From: Pachysolen tannophilus NRRL Y-2460
Taxonomy: Eukaryota > Ascomycota > Pichiomycetes > Alaninales > Pachysolenaceae
Assembly (NCBI GenBank): GCA_001661245.1
Contig: KV454014.1
Span: 860,214 to 897,605, forward strand
DNA: 37,392 nt
Reading direction: 5' to 3'
Below are positions 1 to 9,014 of this stretch, piece after piece (position 1 is the stretch's first letter; each line of letters begins with the position of its first letter). The position numbers were made by a program, and so were the translations under genes. The notes below the pieces were generated by a model. That model did not search any database. It worked only from the letters and a program-made list of their open reading frames with translations, and was not told the origin of the DNA.

Positions 1-6
1 AAAACT

Positions 7-8
<2 letters not shown>

Positions 9-42
<34 letters not shown>
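9..42. repeat. (AT)n dinucleotide tract upstream of PTC2/3
   Basis: Uninterrupted AT repeat of about 17 units, ending some 70 bases before the PTC2/3 start codon. It may act as a TATA-like or nucleosome-poor promoter segment, but only the repeat itself is seen. Confidence 0.9.
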
Positions 43-46
<4 letters not shown>

Positions 47-111
47 TTCTTAATTTGAGAAATTCATTGGAATCAATTTGATTTAATTTAATTTACTAGA
101 CAGGAAAAGAT

Positions 112-1530
112 ATGGGACAAATACTTTCTAAACCAAAGGTGGATAAATCGCCTGAAAAAGGTGGTGATTCCTTTGTTAGTTATGGTTTAACATGTATGCA
201 AGGTTGGAGAATTAGTATGGAAGATTCTCATGCAACGATTTTATCATTGGAAAAATTTGGTCAAAATTTTCAAAAAGAGGATGATGAGGATAATAAGAAT
301 AAGAATAAGAATAATAATAATAATAATAATATAGGAAAAGATGAGGGTGATATTAAAAATCAAGTTTCATTTTTTGGTGTTTATGATGGACATGGTGGTG
401 AAAAAGTTGCTTTATTTACTGGTGAGAATTTACATAAAATTATTCAAAATACAGATGCATTTAAACAATGTGATTATCCTAAAGCTTTAAAAGATGGGTT
501 TTTAAATTGTGATGTTGCAATTTTAGAAGATGAAAATATGAAACATGATGAAAGTGGTTGTGCACTGACAACATGTATAATTACTAAAGAAAAAATTTAT
601 TGTGCCAATGCAGGTGATTCAAGAACAATAATGTCAGTAGATGGTTCTCTGAAAGCATTATCATATGATCATAAACCTTCAAATGAAGGTGAAAAGGCAA
701 GAATATGTGCTGCTGGTGGATTTGTTGATATTGGAAGAGTAAATGGTAATTTAGCACTTTCTAGAGGAATTGGTGATTTTGAATTTAAAAAATCAGTTAA
801 TTTACCACCAGAAGAACAAATTGTTACTGCTGATCCAGATATTATTGAACATATTAGTAATCCATTAACTGATGAATTCATTGTATTAGCATGTGATGGT
901 ATTTGGGATTGTTTAAGTTCTCAACAAGTAATTGATGTTGTTAGAAGAGGTATTACCGATAGGAAACCTTTAGAAGAAATTGGAAATATAATAATGGACA
1001 TTTGTTTGGCTCCATCATCTGCAGGATCAGGTATTGGTTGTGATAATATGTCTGTCTGTATAGTTGCTCTATTACATGGTAAAACTTTACAAGAATGGTA
1101 CGATTATGTAATCAACAAGATTGAAAATGAAAAAATTGGAAAAATTTCAATAGATTATGATGATTTATCAAAAGAATTATATGGTTTAACAATAGAAGAA
1201 AAATTAGCAAATGCTTTTTCAAATTCTAATGGTAATGATCTTGGTGATAGTTTATTACAAAATAGTCTTCACACTGAAGAAAATAATTCCCCATCTTCTG
1301 GAATAACCCCTGCATTGTCATTAGAACAATTATTACAAAGTGCTAATGGTGGTATTAAAGCTGAAAACGGTGTCATATACTTGGATACAGCCTCTGCAAG
1401 TGGTCTCTTGGCTTCATTGGGTGTTCATCATGGTTATTCAGATGATGACGATGATGATGTTGAAGGTGGAGATTCTCACCATGAAGACGTTCTTGAAGAT
1501 GATTCAAAAATTGAAGAAGTTTCTGATTAA
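112..1530 (+). CDS. PTC2/PTC3: PP2C-type Ser/Thr protein phosphatase, Ptc2/Ptc3
   Basis: Mn/Mg-dependent protein phosphatase of 472 residues; in S. cerevisiae Ptc2 and Ptc3 dephosphorylate Cdc28, Rad53 and Hog1. The PP2C motifs occur in order: GWRISMEDSHAT, VYDGHGG (metal-binding Asp92), CANAGDSR, SYDHKPS, RVNGNLALSRGIGDFEFK, ACDGIWD (Asp262) and DNMS (Asp311). The N-terminus MGQILS fits an N-myristoylation signal (Gly2, Ser6). An Asn/Lys/Asp-rich insert lies at about residues 57-80 and an acidic tail follows residue 440. The C-terminal motif SLEQLLQSANGG resembles the Ptc2/3 tail. It converges on the TatD gene exactly as PTC3 (YBL056W) converges on YBL055C in S. cerevisiae. Its only two CTG codons, 152 and 180, fall at positions that are Ala in most PP2Cs. 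PTC2 and PTC3 are whole-genome-duplicate copies, so a single gene here is the expected common orthologue. Confidence 0.95.
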   Translation: MGQILSKPKVDKSPEKGGDSFVSYGLTCMQGWRISMEDSHATILSLEKFGQNFQKEDDEDNKNKNKNNNNNNNIGKDEGDIKNQVSFFGVYDGHGGEKVALFTGENLHKIIQNTDAFKQCDYPKALKDGFLNCDVAILEDENMKHDESGCALTTCIITKEKIYCANAGDSRTIMSVDGSLKALSYDHKPSNEGEKARICAAGGFVDIGRVNGNLALSRGIGDFEFKKSVNLPPEEQIVTADPDIIEHISNPLTDEFIVLACDGIWDCLSSQQVIDVVRRGITDRKPLEEIGNIIMDICLAPSSAGSGIGCDNMSVCIVALLHGKTLQEWYDYVINKIENEKIGKISIDYDDLSKELYGLTIEEKLANAFSNSNGNDLGDSLLQNSLHTEENNSPSSGITPALSLEQLLQSANGGIKAENGVIYLDTASASGLLASLGVHHGYSDDDDDDVEGGDSHHEDVLEDDSKIEEVSD

Positions 1531-2232
1531 CTATAGAAAAACTTTCTTCTCTACAACATCAACAACAACATACTAAAGAAAAAAAAAAAGAAAAAAAAGA
1601 AGGAAAAAAAAACTTATAAAAATTACATTTAAAAATCTTTTTTTTTTTTAATTTTTTTAATTTTTTTAATTTTTACCGTCATAAATAATGGGATTAGATT
1701 CGACTTTAAAAAAAAAAAGAAAAAAATGAAAAAAGAGTTATGGGAATTTTTAATAAAAAATTTTATATTTTTTAATTTTTAAACTAAGCTATTCTATTAG
1801 CTTTTTGTCTTCAAATGATTTGTTTTGTTTGTCGTTGTGTTGTTTTGTTTTGTTTGTTAATTTGTGTTTTTTTTTTTTTCTATTTTATTTTTATTCTTAT
1901 TTTTTTTTATATTTTAGTCTTACGAAAATGATTTCTTTTCTTTTGGAAAACACCCATTTAAAAACACTTTTATTTTCACTTAACTAATGTGTTGATTCCT
2001 TTTAGTATTTATTCTATTTGTCATGTGTCAAATGAAAAGAGTTTTATTTTTATTTTTTTTTTTTTGAATTGTGTTCTTTTTATATATAATTACTATTCCA
2101 TTATATATATATTAATTTTTTTTGAACTTGTATTTTTATACAGAGAGATACATACATATATATAAAATGAAATTTTTTTAAAAAAAAACGAAGAAAATGA
2201 AAAAGAAATTGGCGTGAATGATAAACTCAGTT
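1531..2232. other. Intergenic, convergent 3' ends
   Basis: About 700 bases between the convergent PTC2/3 and TatD genes. It is almost entirely A- and T-homopolymer mixtures that will hold both 3' UTRs and polyadenylation signals. The short open frames in it are T-rich low complexity. I see no gene. Confidence 0.7.
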
Positions 2233-3532
2233 TTATTTATTTTCAATCACTTGGTCCTGTTCCAGCTTCTGTTCTAGCATCTGTTCCAGTTCAATTTCAG
2301 TTTCAATCTCAAACAATTCACAACTATTTTTCCAACAAATTTCTGCTATTTCTTCTGGATTTTTTTCTAATAGTTTACTAACAACCTCTGCAACAAATCC
2401 AATTAAACATGGTTCGTTTCTTGACTTGATCATTGGTTTTGAACGAATATCAATAAGTTCATTTCCATTTTCATGTGCTTCTTGCATCAAGTTCAGTATA
2501 AATTTATCATACTTGTCTCGTTTTATTACTGGGATTTTTAAAAAAGGACATCCCGGAATTTTTTCTATTTTCTTTAAACCTATATCCAGAGGATAAAATT
2601 TATTTGGATACTCTGTAATTAAACCATAACATGCATGTGATTTTCTAATTTCGCACCATGGTGCATCTGTTTCTATCAATAATCTATTCAATGGAATCTT
2701 GGGTATATTTGCCAAGTTTTCCTCTGTTTTCAAAGAACAACCATTTATACCAATATAAAAATCCAATTCCAAAAGTTTGGTCAATTCTTCAACTGTACCT
2801 GTAAATGAATGTACAACACCTTTCTTGGTTAATTTTTTACCATCCAGTCTTGTTCCATGGTAAAAAGGTGTTATTATCTCTAAAAAATCATCACATGCAT
2901 TTCTCATATGTAAAAAAAGTGGTAATTCTAATTCACTTGCAACAATTAATTGTTTCTCAAAAAATTCTTTTTGTAATGATTTTGGAGCATAATTTAATCT
3001 ATCATAATCTAAACCAATTTCTCCAAAAGCTTTAACAATATTTTTCAATTTCCCCTCTTGAGCCAATTTTTTTAAACGATTGAGTACCATTTCAGAACTT
3101 CCTCCCAGTGTTTCAAATTCTGTTACTGAACATGGATGAACCCCTACAGTAGAATAAAGAAATCTATGATAATTTGGATCACTTGCAATATTTAGTGCCA
3201 GTCTAGACTCAGAAAGTGACGAACCAGTAATTAAAATCTTACTAACATTGACTAGCCTTGCACGTTCCAAAACATCTTCCAAATCACTTGAATGATAATT
3301 CTTATCATTATATTCACCATGAAACATTCGATCCGTCAAATTGACAGCTTAAAAAAAAATTCAAAAACGAACAAATTAGATGTTAGTCAACATGATTAAC
3401 AAAAAACCAAAAAATAATACAAAAATAATTGATTTTTTGAAAAGAAAACTTACCAATATCGAAATACTTTGGTTGTTTTGAAACTTTCACTTGCGCCATC
3501 TTAGATGTTGACAAACTGAAGACCTTCTTCAT
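2233..3532 (-). CDS. TatD-family metal-dependent DNase, two exons (YBL055C-like)
   Basis: TatD nuclease (3'-5' exonuclease, amidohydrolase fold; the yeast relative is linked to apoptotic DNA degradation). Exon 2 is 3347-2233; exon 1 is 3454 back to an ATG at 3499 or 3532. Joining the exons gives FDIAVNLTDRMFHGEY, the classic TatD start, so the intron is certain. Motifs: VGVHPC, GEIGLDYDR, LFLHMRNACDDF, VVHSFTG, ETDAPWCEIR and SRNEPC. Length is 386 residues from the inner ATG and 397 from the outer ATG, which directly follows an in-frame stop. The outer start adds MKKVFSLSTSK, a basic, hydroxylated stretch that could be a mitochondrial leader. The C-terminus ends in a Glu/Gln-rich tail after about residue 365. 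Same strand as JLP1 upstream. Confidence 0.93.
3348..3453 (-). other. Intron of the TatD gene
   Basis: A 106-base intron on the minus strand. It starts GTAAGT, has a GACTAAC-like branch site about two thirds along, and ends TTTTTTTTTAAG. Phase 1: the split codon GCT (Ala) completes the D-I-A-V-N motif that TatD proteins share. Confidence 0.9.
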
Positions 3533-3958
3533 TTAACTAACCTCAAACCTCGTAGAAGTATTAATTAAACTAACTATCTTTTAAACCATCATCATCATCA
3601 ACATCATTATGTCTGAAAAATAGCCCCAATAAACAGTACATGAAAGAGGTCGTGAGATTCTGTTTTCATAAGAAGCTCAAGACAATTGCAAAAGACGATG
3701 AAGAAGATGGTGTTGGTTACAACCAGTGGTGTGTATCATTATTGACTGTGAATGGATAAGCTGAGTAAGACTTGTTGTTCTCTGTTTTTCTCTTTTTTGG
3801 CTTTTTTTCATTACGGTTAAGAGGTTTAAGGTTATAAATGTGTGAGACATTACAGTTTGTAGAATAATAGTAACATAACATTACAGTATTAAAATTAAAA
3901 AGTAAATTTGTAAAAATCAGTAAATTTCTGGGAGCTGGTTTCCTGTGAAATTAAAAGA
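3533..3958. other. Intergenic between TatD 5' end and JLP1 3' end
   Basis: 426 bases that must hold the TatD promoter and the JLP1 terminator. It contains a short CAT/ATC triplet run near 3585-3606 and the weak small frame listed separately. No binding site or RNA is recognised. Confidence 0.6.
3640..3759 (+). CDS. Possible small ORF, 39 residues
   Basis: ATG to TAA frame reading MKEVVRFCFHKK and onward, in the gap between TatD (minus, starting at 3532) and the 3' end of JLP1. The stretch is less AT-biased than its surroundings, which is the only reason to list it. I recognise no family. It may simply be TatD promoter sequence. Confidence 0.12.
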   Translation: MKEVVRFCFHKKLKTIAKDDEEDGVGYNQWCVSLLTVNG

Positions 3959-5185
3959 TTAGTTTAAGGATAAGCCTAAAGCTTCACGCTGTGACTTTGA
4001 ATTTGGATCAAATATTGGTAACTCAGCCAAAGACGTGACTCTGGTACCATGTCTTGGTTCATCATTTTCATAATCCCAAACAGCACAGTGTTGAGAGACT
4101 CTGTTGTCCCAAAGAGCAGAAGTTCCTAATCCAGATTTTGATTTCCAATTGAATCTAACTTGGATATCCAAATTTTTCTCATATACGTCAAATAAATATT
4201 CCAAGATCAATTTTGATTCTGCTGGTTCTAAACCAACAATCGATTTGGTCATTTGACGGTTTACATATAAAGATTTCCAACCTGTAACAGGATGAGTTCT
4301 AACAAGTGGGTGAACTCTTTCAATTGATTTTTTACCACCAAAAGGATCATCACGATCCAAATATTGATGAATTGAAACATAAACTGCTTCTTTGCCATCA
4401 AGGAATTGTTGTAATGCAGAAGATAATTTATCATATGCAGCATAACCAGATGACCATAATGTATCTCCTCCAACTTCTGGGATAGTATCATTGTGTAAAT
4501 GAGTTATACCAGCTGGTTGAAATTCGTGAGATAGATCCGAGTGCCAAACACCTGTAGCTGTTCTTGATTGTTTAAATCTATACTTGACACCATTTTGAAT
4601 CATATAATCTGGCCAAATAACAGTAGTACCAGCTAAACCAGGAACTCTAGGTTGTTGAGCATGAACTTCAACATTACCAAAATAATGACCCAATTCAACT
4701 TGTCTTTGAGGTGATAAATCTTGATCTCTAAAGAAAACAACAATTCTTTCAGCAATTAATAATGCTAACTCATCCAATTGCTTTTCATTTAAAGACAGTA
4801 ATTGAACACCAACCAATTCAGTTCCAAGATGTTTGCTTAAATGTTTGACTTCTTTGACAGCACTAAATAATGCCTTCTTCTCAGGGTCGGCAAATTTACC
4901 TCTATCAACAAATGGAACTTCTGAATCTCTAATCTTGGTAGCATCTTGAACATAAATTGGAATATCAGAATCATTTGGAATTTCTGGATAACCTCTTGAT
5001 ATATCTATACCATATTTTTCCATTCTCTTCTTGGCCAGAGCGGGAAGTGGTACACGGTTATCCTTAAGTTTTTGCACCTTCAAAGAATGAAGTTGATTTA
5101 CTACATCATCAATAGAAGGTTCTGGAGCAACCAACTTAACAGGTTGATTTTTAGTCTTAGTTTCAATCGAGTGAATTGTAACCAT
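3959..5185 (-). CDS. JLP1: Fe(II)/2-oxoglutarate sulfonate (taurine) dioxygenase, Jlp1/TauD family
   Basis: Cytosolic dioxygenase that uses 2-oxoglutarate and O2 to release sulfite from sulfonates, feeding sulfate assimilation. The iron-binding triad is visible: His215 and Asp217 in WHSDLSHEF and His366 in RVSQHCAVWDY. The 2-oxoglutarate-binding Arg lies in RHGTRVT shortly after. The stretch AERIVVFFRDQDLSPQ is typical of the family. I start at the ATG at 5185, giving 408 residues, close to the 412 of yeast Jlp1; the frame stays open to 5287 but the extra 34 residues are unlike the family. A Met31/32-like site lies about 175 bases upstream, which suits sulfur-starvation control. CTG codons occur at residues 50 and 130, both in variable positions. 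Some other TauD-type substrate is possible. Confidence 0.88.
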   Translation of the reverse strand: MVTIHSIETKTKNQPVKLVAPEPSIDDVVNQLHSLKVQKLKDNRVPLPALAKKRMEKYGIDISRGYPEIPNDSDIPIYVQDATKIRDSEVPFVDRGKFADPEKKALFSAVKEVKHLSKHLGTELVGVQLLSLNEKQLDELALLIAERIVVFFRDQDLSPQRQVELGHYFGNVEVHAQQPRVPGLAGTTVIWPDYMIQNGVKYRFKQSRTATGVWHSDLSHEFQPAGITHLHNDTIPEVGGDTLWSSGYAAYDKLSSALQQFLDGKEAVYVSIHQYLDRDDPFGGKKSIERVHPLVRTHPVTGWKSLYVNRQMTKSIVGLEPAESKLILEYLFDVYEKNLDIQVRFNWKSKSGLGTSALWDNRVSQHCAVWDYENDEPRHGTRVTSLAELPIFDPNSKSQREALGLSLN

Positions 5186-5764
5186 AATCCATATTTCTTG
5201 AATCAATGAAAAATTCCTGGAATGAAAAAAATTCCTAGACAAAAACTGAAAAGAAGAGAGAAAACTCTCAGCTATTAATACCACCATCCATCGGCAAAAG
5301 CTAATGTCGTTTTTTTAATGAATTAAGGTAGAATTGAACTTAATTAAAGATAATAAAAAAAGCCACACTTTTTAAAGAGTTTTGAAAAAAAAGGCCATTC
5401 AAAAGTACTAAGAAATGAATATTTTATAATGATTTATAAAACACCTAGTTGTCGTCGTTGTCTTTGTTGTCCATCACCTCAAAAACTTATTTCAAGTGTA
5501 CCCTTATATCTCTGATCTCTGAAATCATCTAACTATCTTAATATAGTATTCAATATACTCCAGTGATTGCATTCATTCTGATTGTAGTTTTCTCTTTTTT
5601 TTTTTATTTTTTGAAGTTTAGTATAATTGTAAGATCCACAGTTTTTTTTTTTTCAACCCACCTTAAAAGAGGTGTTTTTGGGTCGATAGTTTCTTAGGTG
5701 AGATGAGCTTCAAGATCAGATCAATTTACCGAGACTACAAAGCAAATGTGGAAACTCTTTTATT
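5186..5764. other. Intergenic between JLP1 5' end and MPS2 3' end
   Basis: 579 bases holding the JLP1 promoter and MPS2 terminator. It has the Met31/32-like site listed separately and T-rich tracts near 5590-5653. No further gene is seen. Confidence 0.6.
5359..5368. promoter_or_regulatory. Met31/Met32-like site upstream of JLP1
   Basis: AAAGCCACAC, the reverse complement of GTGTGGCTTT, containing the TGTGGC core bound by Met31/Met32 in S. cerevisiae. It lies about 175 bases before the JLP1 start. The identical 10-mer lies upstream of CYS4. The core alone occurs elsewhere in the window, so this is suggestive only. Confidence 0.45.
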
Positions 5765-7054
5765 TCAAAATTCTAAACTATTGAACTCACTAGCAATCTC
5801 ATTCACGATATTTTTCTTAACTCCAAGAGGATTACTTTTATCGTTGTCAGTATTGTTCAATTTCTTTTTCAAGAAATTGGCCATGTTTGAGATAATCATC
5901 TGTGATATTCCATCGTTTTGCCACCACTTTAATAGTGAATCATAAATATTGAATCTAAAATTGGTTAGAATAGAGGAAATAATTAGGATAACCAATACAA
6001 GTATTATCAAGAGTTTTGAATAATTTTCAAAAATGGATTGAATACTTATAAACATGTCCTTTGCCATTCTTTGTAACTTTGTCTTGATTCTATAATGATC
6101 TATTGGTGTTATCTCTTTCAGACTTGAATTTAGATCAAACCTATCTATTTTCTGATCCAATGAATTAAGTTTTTTCTTGTATGATTTTTTCAATAATTCA
6201 ATTTCTTTCAGATTGTAAATTTTCAAGTCTGAAATATGATTATTCAACTCCACCAACACTTTTTCTAAATCTTTAATTCTTTTATCCTTTTCTATTAATT
6301 CCTGTTTTAAATGAGTAATTTGTTCTTCATCTTGTTCCGTTGAATTTTTATTAAAATTTTTTTTCAATGCTGACTTTAATACTTTACCGTTTGGAGTCTT
6401 AACAACTCCATTAGTAGTTGCAGAACTATCTAAAGGAGGTTTAAAAATATTTTTAGTAATTGTACAATCCTCTTCTTCTTCAGTGGTTGAATTATTAGAA
6501 ACGGGGGTTTTAATTTTTGAAGTTAAATTTGTAAAATCTAATTTTCCAGCAACATCACTATTATCAAGCTTGTTATCGTTATAAATAGGTATCACTTTAG
6601 GAGTTTTTTTATGAGGCGAATATATAATTTGACAATTATCATCTGTTTCTTCAACGTTTCCCAGTTCATTCATTGTAGTATTAGTAGTAGTAGTAGTAGT
6701 AGTAGTAGTAATAGCTGGGGTTGTAGGTGTCGTCGGTATATTGTTCTCATTTTCCTTATTTTTCAATTCATCTTTCCTTATCTCAAATTCACTAACAAGG
6801 TCAACAATATGTTTATGAATCAACTTAAAATGGAAATAATCCACATCTTTCTTGTAAATTTTAAAATTTGGCTTCAACTTGGTAAATTGTTTAAAAGCAT
6901 CTAATTTTTTATCATCCTCATCATCTAATAAACTGTACAATTTTTGATAAAATTCATAAATTTGAACTCCCTTTATAAAACCTTCATCTCCATTTTTATC
7001 CAAGCTGTCCCAAGCTTTCCCAATCAACTCAATAGAGATATCACTAGCTGACAT
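5765..7054 (-). CDS. MPS2: Mps2-like spindle pole body membrane protein
   Basis: 429 residues. Mps2 is a nuclear-envelope protein that helps insert and anchor the spindle pole body. Three regions match what I recall of S. cerevisiae Mps2 (387 residues). The N-terminal module has AWDSLDKNGDEGFIKG and later FKIYKKDVDYFHF, like the yeast FFKIHKEEFDDIFF. A Lys/Glu-rich coiled coil spans about 245-310. A single membrane segment (LLIILVLVILIISSILTNF, about 348-366) is followed by LLKWWQNDGIS, like LSWWENSGIL in yeast. The middle is low complexity, with a poly-Thr run near residues 115-126. The family diverges fast and the call rests on memory of one homologue. The 5' end is divergent from the small gene at 7232. 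Confidence 0.75.
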   Translation of the reverse strand: MSASDISIELIGKAWDSLDKNGDEGFIKGVQIYEFYQKLYSLLDDEDDKKLDAFKQFTKLKPNFKIYKKDVDYFHFKLIHKHIVDLVSEFEIRKDELKNKENENNIPTTPTTPAITTTTTTTTTNTTMNELGNVEETDDNCQIIYSPHKKTPKVIPIYNDNKLDNSDVAGKLDFTNLTSKIKTPVSNNSTTEEEEDCTITKNIFKPPLDSSATTNGVVKTPNGKVLKSALKKNFNKNSTEQDEEQITHLKQELIEKDKRIKDLEKVLVELNNHISDLKIYNLKEIELLKKSYKKKLNSLDQKIDRFDLNSSLKEITPIDHYRIKTKLQRMAKDMFISIQSIFENYSKLLIILVLVILIISSILTNFRFNIYDSLLKWWQNDGISQMIISNMANFLKKKLNNTDNDKSNPLGVKKNIVNEIASEFNSLEF

Positions 7055-7231
7055 TATTCAATTTATTATTCAAATTAAATATTTAATAGCATTTTATTAA
7101 CCAAGTAGTGTGTGCATTTCAATTTGTATATTCAATATCTATAATATATAAATTATATGATGATGAGCAAACTTGATTGATCTTCCTTTATCTAGTGAAA
7201 TTGGATTGATGTGCTATAATTGAAGTGGATA
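7055..7231. promoter_or_regulatory. Divergent promoter, MPS2 / unknown gene
   Basis: 177 bases shared by two divergent start codons; must drive both genes. AT-rich with several TATA-like stretches around 7140-7160. No specific factor site is recognised. Confidence 0.5.
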
Positions 7232-7597
7232 ATGGGCTGGTTTGGTAATAGCGAGGCCGGTGATGGTTCATTAAGTATAAAAACTGATAATGACAATGTC
7301 AATAATAATGGCAATAATTCATCATCAGCTACAAATGTATCCAACAAAGGTGATATAAATGAAGTTTCAGAATTTATTAATCAAGAGCCTAGAGCTGTTT
7401 ATATAATTGATGGAGACAGAGATGCTCCTCATAGTATCATTTGCAGAGATAAAGCTTCTGGAGGAGGCCAAACATGTATCAAATTACAATACAATTGTAT
7501 TGAATTATTTAAAGCAATGCAAAAATTCAATTATTTCTGTGCATTACCGTCTAATAAAGTCGATGCTACTTATTTTGAGTGTAGAAAGATCTCATAG
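7232..7597 (+). CDS. Unrecognised 121-residue Cys-containing protein
   Basis: I do not recognise this gene. The ATG at 7232 is taken as the start; the frame extends a few codons upstream only through a TTG. The N-terminus is MGWFGNSEAG, with Gly at position 2. Next comes an Asn/Ser-rich low-complexity stretch of about residues 20-45, then a compact C-terminal part beginning near FINQEPRAVYIIDGD. That part has five cysteines, in SIICRDK, QTCIKL, YNCIELF, NYFCALP and YFECRK, spaced about 10, 6, 13 and 12 residues apart. Five clustered cysteines in a small domain suggest disulfides or metal, but it is not a twin CX9C or CX3C pattern. It shares a divergent promoter with MPS2. The structured C-terminal half argues that it is a real gene. 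Confidence 0.65.
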   Translation: MGWFGNSEAGDGSLSIKTDNDNVNNNGNNSSSATNVSNKGDINEVSEFINQEPRAVYIIDGDRDAPHSIICRDKASGGGQTCIKLQYNCIELFKAMQKFNYFCALPSNKVDATYFECRKIS

Positions 7598-7999
7598 ACA
7601 AAGAAATTAAGTGTGATGGGCTTCTTAATTAGTTTAAAAGTCTTTTCAATTATACCAACCAATTTTTTTTTTTTTTTACTTTTATTTTATTTAATTGCTA
7701 AAAAACAATATATATATTTTATAGGCTACAAAAAAAATTCAATTAGGGGATTCTAATGAGCATAGTAGGAATGAAATATAGAAACTAGTTTATTCTCAAG
7801 TATTTTCACTTGTGCTTGAAATCAATTGGTTTTTATTTAAAGAAAAAAATAGATAAAACTTTTCAATATGCAAAGGAAATTTTCTTTAATTTCCCAATTT
7901 TTCTAATTTACTTTTTAAATTTTGAACACTTTATGGGTATAATAAATGGTTCAAGAGGTGATCATATTCATATTGACATTACCGATATTGTATTTGATA
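7598..7999. other. Intergenic upstream of PTH1
   Basis: About 400 bases between two genes on the plus strand, with a T15 tract near 7664 and an AT-rich stretch after it. Open frames running through 7810-8040 are low complexity and overlap the PTH1 start. No gene is seen. Confidence 0.6.
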
Positions 8000-8683
8000 A
8001 TGTCCCGGTTATTAAGCAGTATAATTTCTTCAAGAAGTAATGGTCTTTCAAGTAAGATAATAACTCAAAATGATAAACAACCTTTTTTATTAATATGTTC
8101 TATAGGAAATCCTGAACAACATTATAAAGGAACAAGACATTCAGTAGGACATTTAATTTTAAAAGAAATTATTAATAGACAAAATTTTAATCAAATATTG
8201 AAAATTGGAAATAAAAATTATTATAGTAATGAAAATAGGCCAAATTTATTATTTTATGAATCAACAAGTTTAATGAACATTAGTGGGAAAAATGTTAAAG
8301 ATGCATTTTATAATATCTTAAATAATTCAAAATTTATTAATTATAATCCAATCTTGATTGTTTTACATGATGAGTTAGATTTAAAATTAGGTAAAATCAA
8401 AGTAAAGAAACAAATGTCTTCTCATAGAGGTCATAATGGGTTAAAATCTATTAATAATAATATTGGAGGTGGATTTAATTCTATATCAATTGGTATAGAT
8501 CGACCACAATCAAGAAATAGTAATGAAGTTGCAAATTATGTATTATCCAAGATTCCAAATAACGAATTAAAAATTTTAACCGATGAAGTTGTTCCAAAAG
8601 TTGAAACCATAATTGAAGAAATGTTGAATGGGAAATATATTTATGAAGTAAATGAAACTAATACAAGGAAACATAAAAATTAG
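8000..8683 (+). CDS. PTH1: Peptidyl-tRNA hydrolase, bacterial type (mitochondrial)
   Basis: Cleaves peptidyl-tRNA dropped from ribosomes; the bacterial-type enzyme acts in mitochondria in yeast. Family motifs are clear: GNPEQHYKGTRHSVG with catalytic His47, SLMNISG, HDELDLKLGKIKVKK with Asp124, and SHRGHNGLKSI with Asn146. The ATG at 8000 gives 227 residues with a basic, Ser-rich leader (MSRLLSSIISSRSNG) suited to mitochondrial import; yeast Pth1 is about 190. The frame extends 18 codons upstream to another ATG at 7946, but that adds a hydrophobic stretch that looks less like a leader. The protein is Asn/Lys/Ile-rich, following genome composition. It contains no CTG codon. Confidence 0.92.
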   Translation: MSRLLSSIISSRSNGLSSKIITQNDKQPFLLICSIGNPEQHYKGTRHSVGHLILKEIINRQNFNQILKIGNKNYYSNENRPNLLFYESTSLMNISGKNVKDAFYNILNNSKFINYNPILIVLHDELDLKLGKIKVKKQMSSHRGHNGLKSINNNIGGGFNSISIGIDRPQSRNSNEVANYVLSKIPNNELKILTDEVVPKVETIIEEMLNGKYIYEVNETNTRKHKN

Positions 8684-8848
8684 ATTATATATATATATAT
8701 ATATTTATGACCCATAAAGTCATTATAATTAGTACCCTTATTTCTAAAAGTAGTTACTACGATTTATAACTCAGTTTCAATAGAACCGAACCTATTTTAC
8801 TCTCTTCAAGACAATTTTTTACTCCATCCAAGAATACTTGAACAGACC

Positions 8849-8880
8849 CTTACTTACTTACTTACTTAATTACTTACTTA
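8849..8880. repeat. (CTTA)n microsatellite
   Basis: Eight near-perfect CTTA/ATTA units in a row, in the CYS4 upstream region. Confidence 0.85.
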
Positions 8881-9004
8881 TTTTCCTTTTAAACCGTTTA
8901 CCATCTTACCATCTCCTTACATTTCCTCCGCCTTCTCCTTCCATTTCTCTACCACTTTTACCTGGAGATCATCTTGCGGCTCTTTCTTTTACACAATCCC
9001 GCCG

Positions 9005-9014
9005 AAAGCCACAC
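9005..9014. promoter_or_regulatory. Met31/Met32-like site upstream of CYS4
   Basis: AAAGCCACAC, identical to the 10-mer upstream of JLP1, about 225 bases before the CYS4 start. It contains the core GCCACA (TGTGGC on the other strand). Both target genes belong to sulfur metabolism. Confidence 0.45.

Noticed and set aside
1805-1987. 60-codon T-rich frame after PTC2/3
   Set aside because: Phe/Leu/Tyr-only composition from poly-T tracts.
5186-5287. Upstream extension of the JLP1 frame to 5287
   Set aside because: The extra 34 residues do not resemble the family; the ATG at 5185 matches the length of yeast Jlp1.
7220-7231. TTG start for the small gene at 7232
   Set aside because: Yeast nuclear genes start at ATG; the first in-frame ATG is four codons on.
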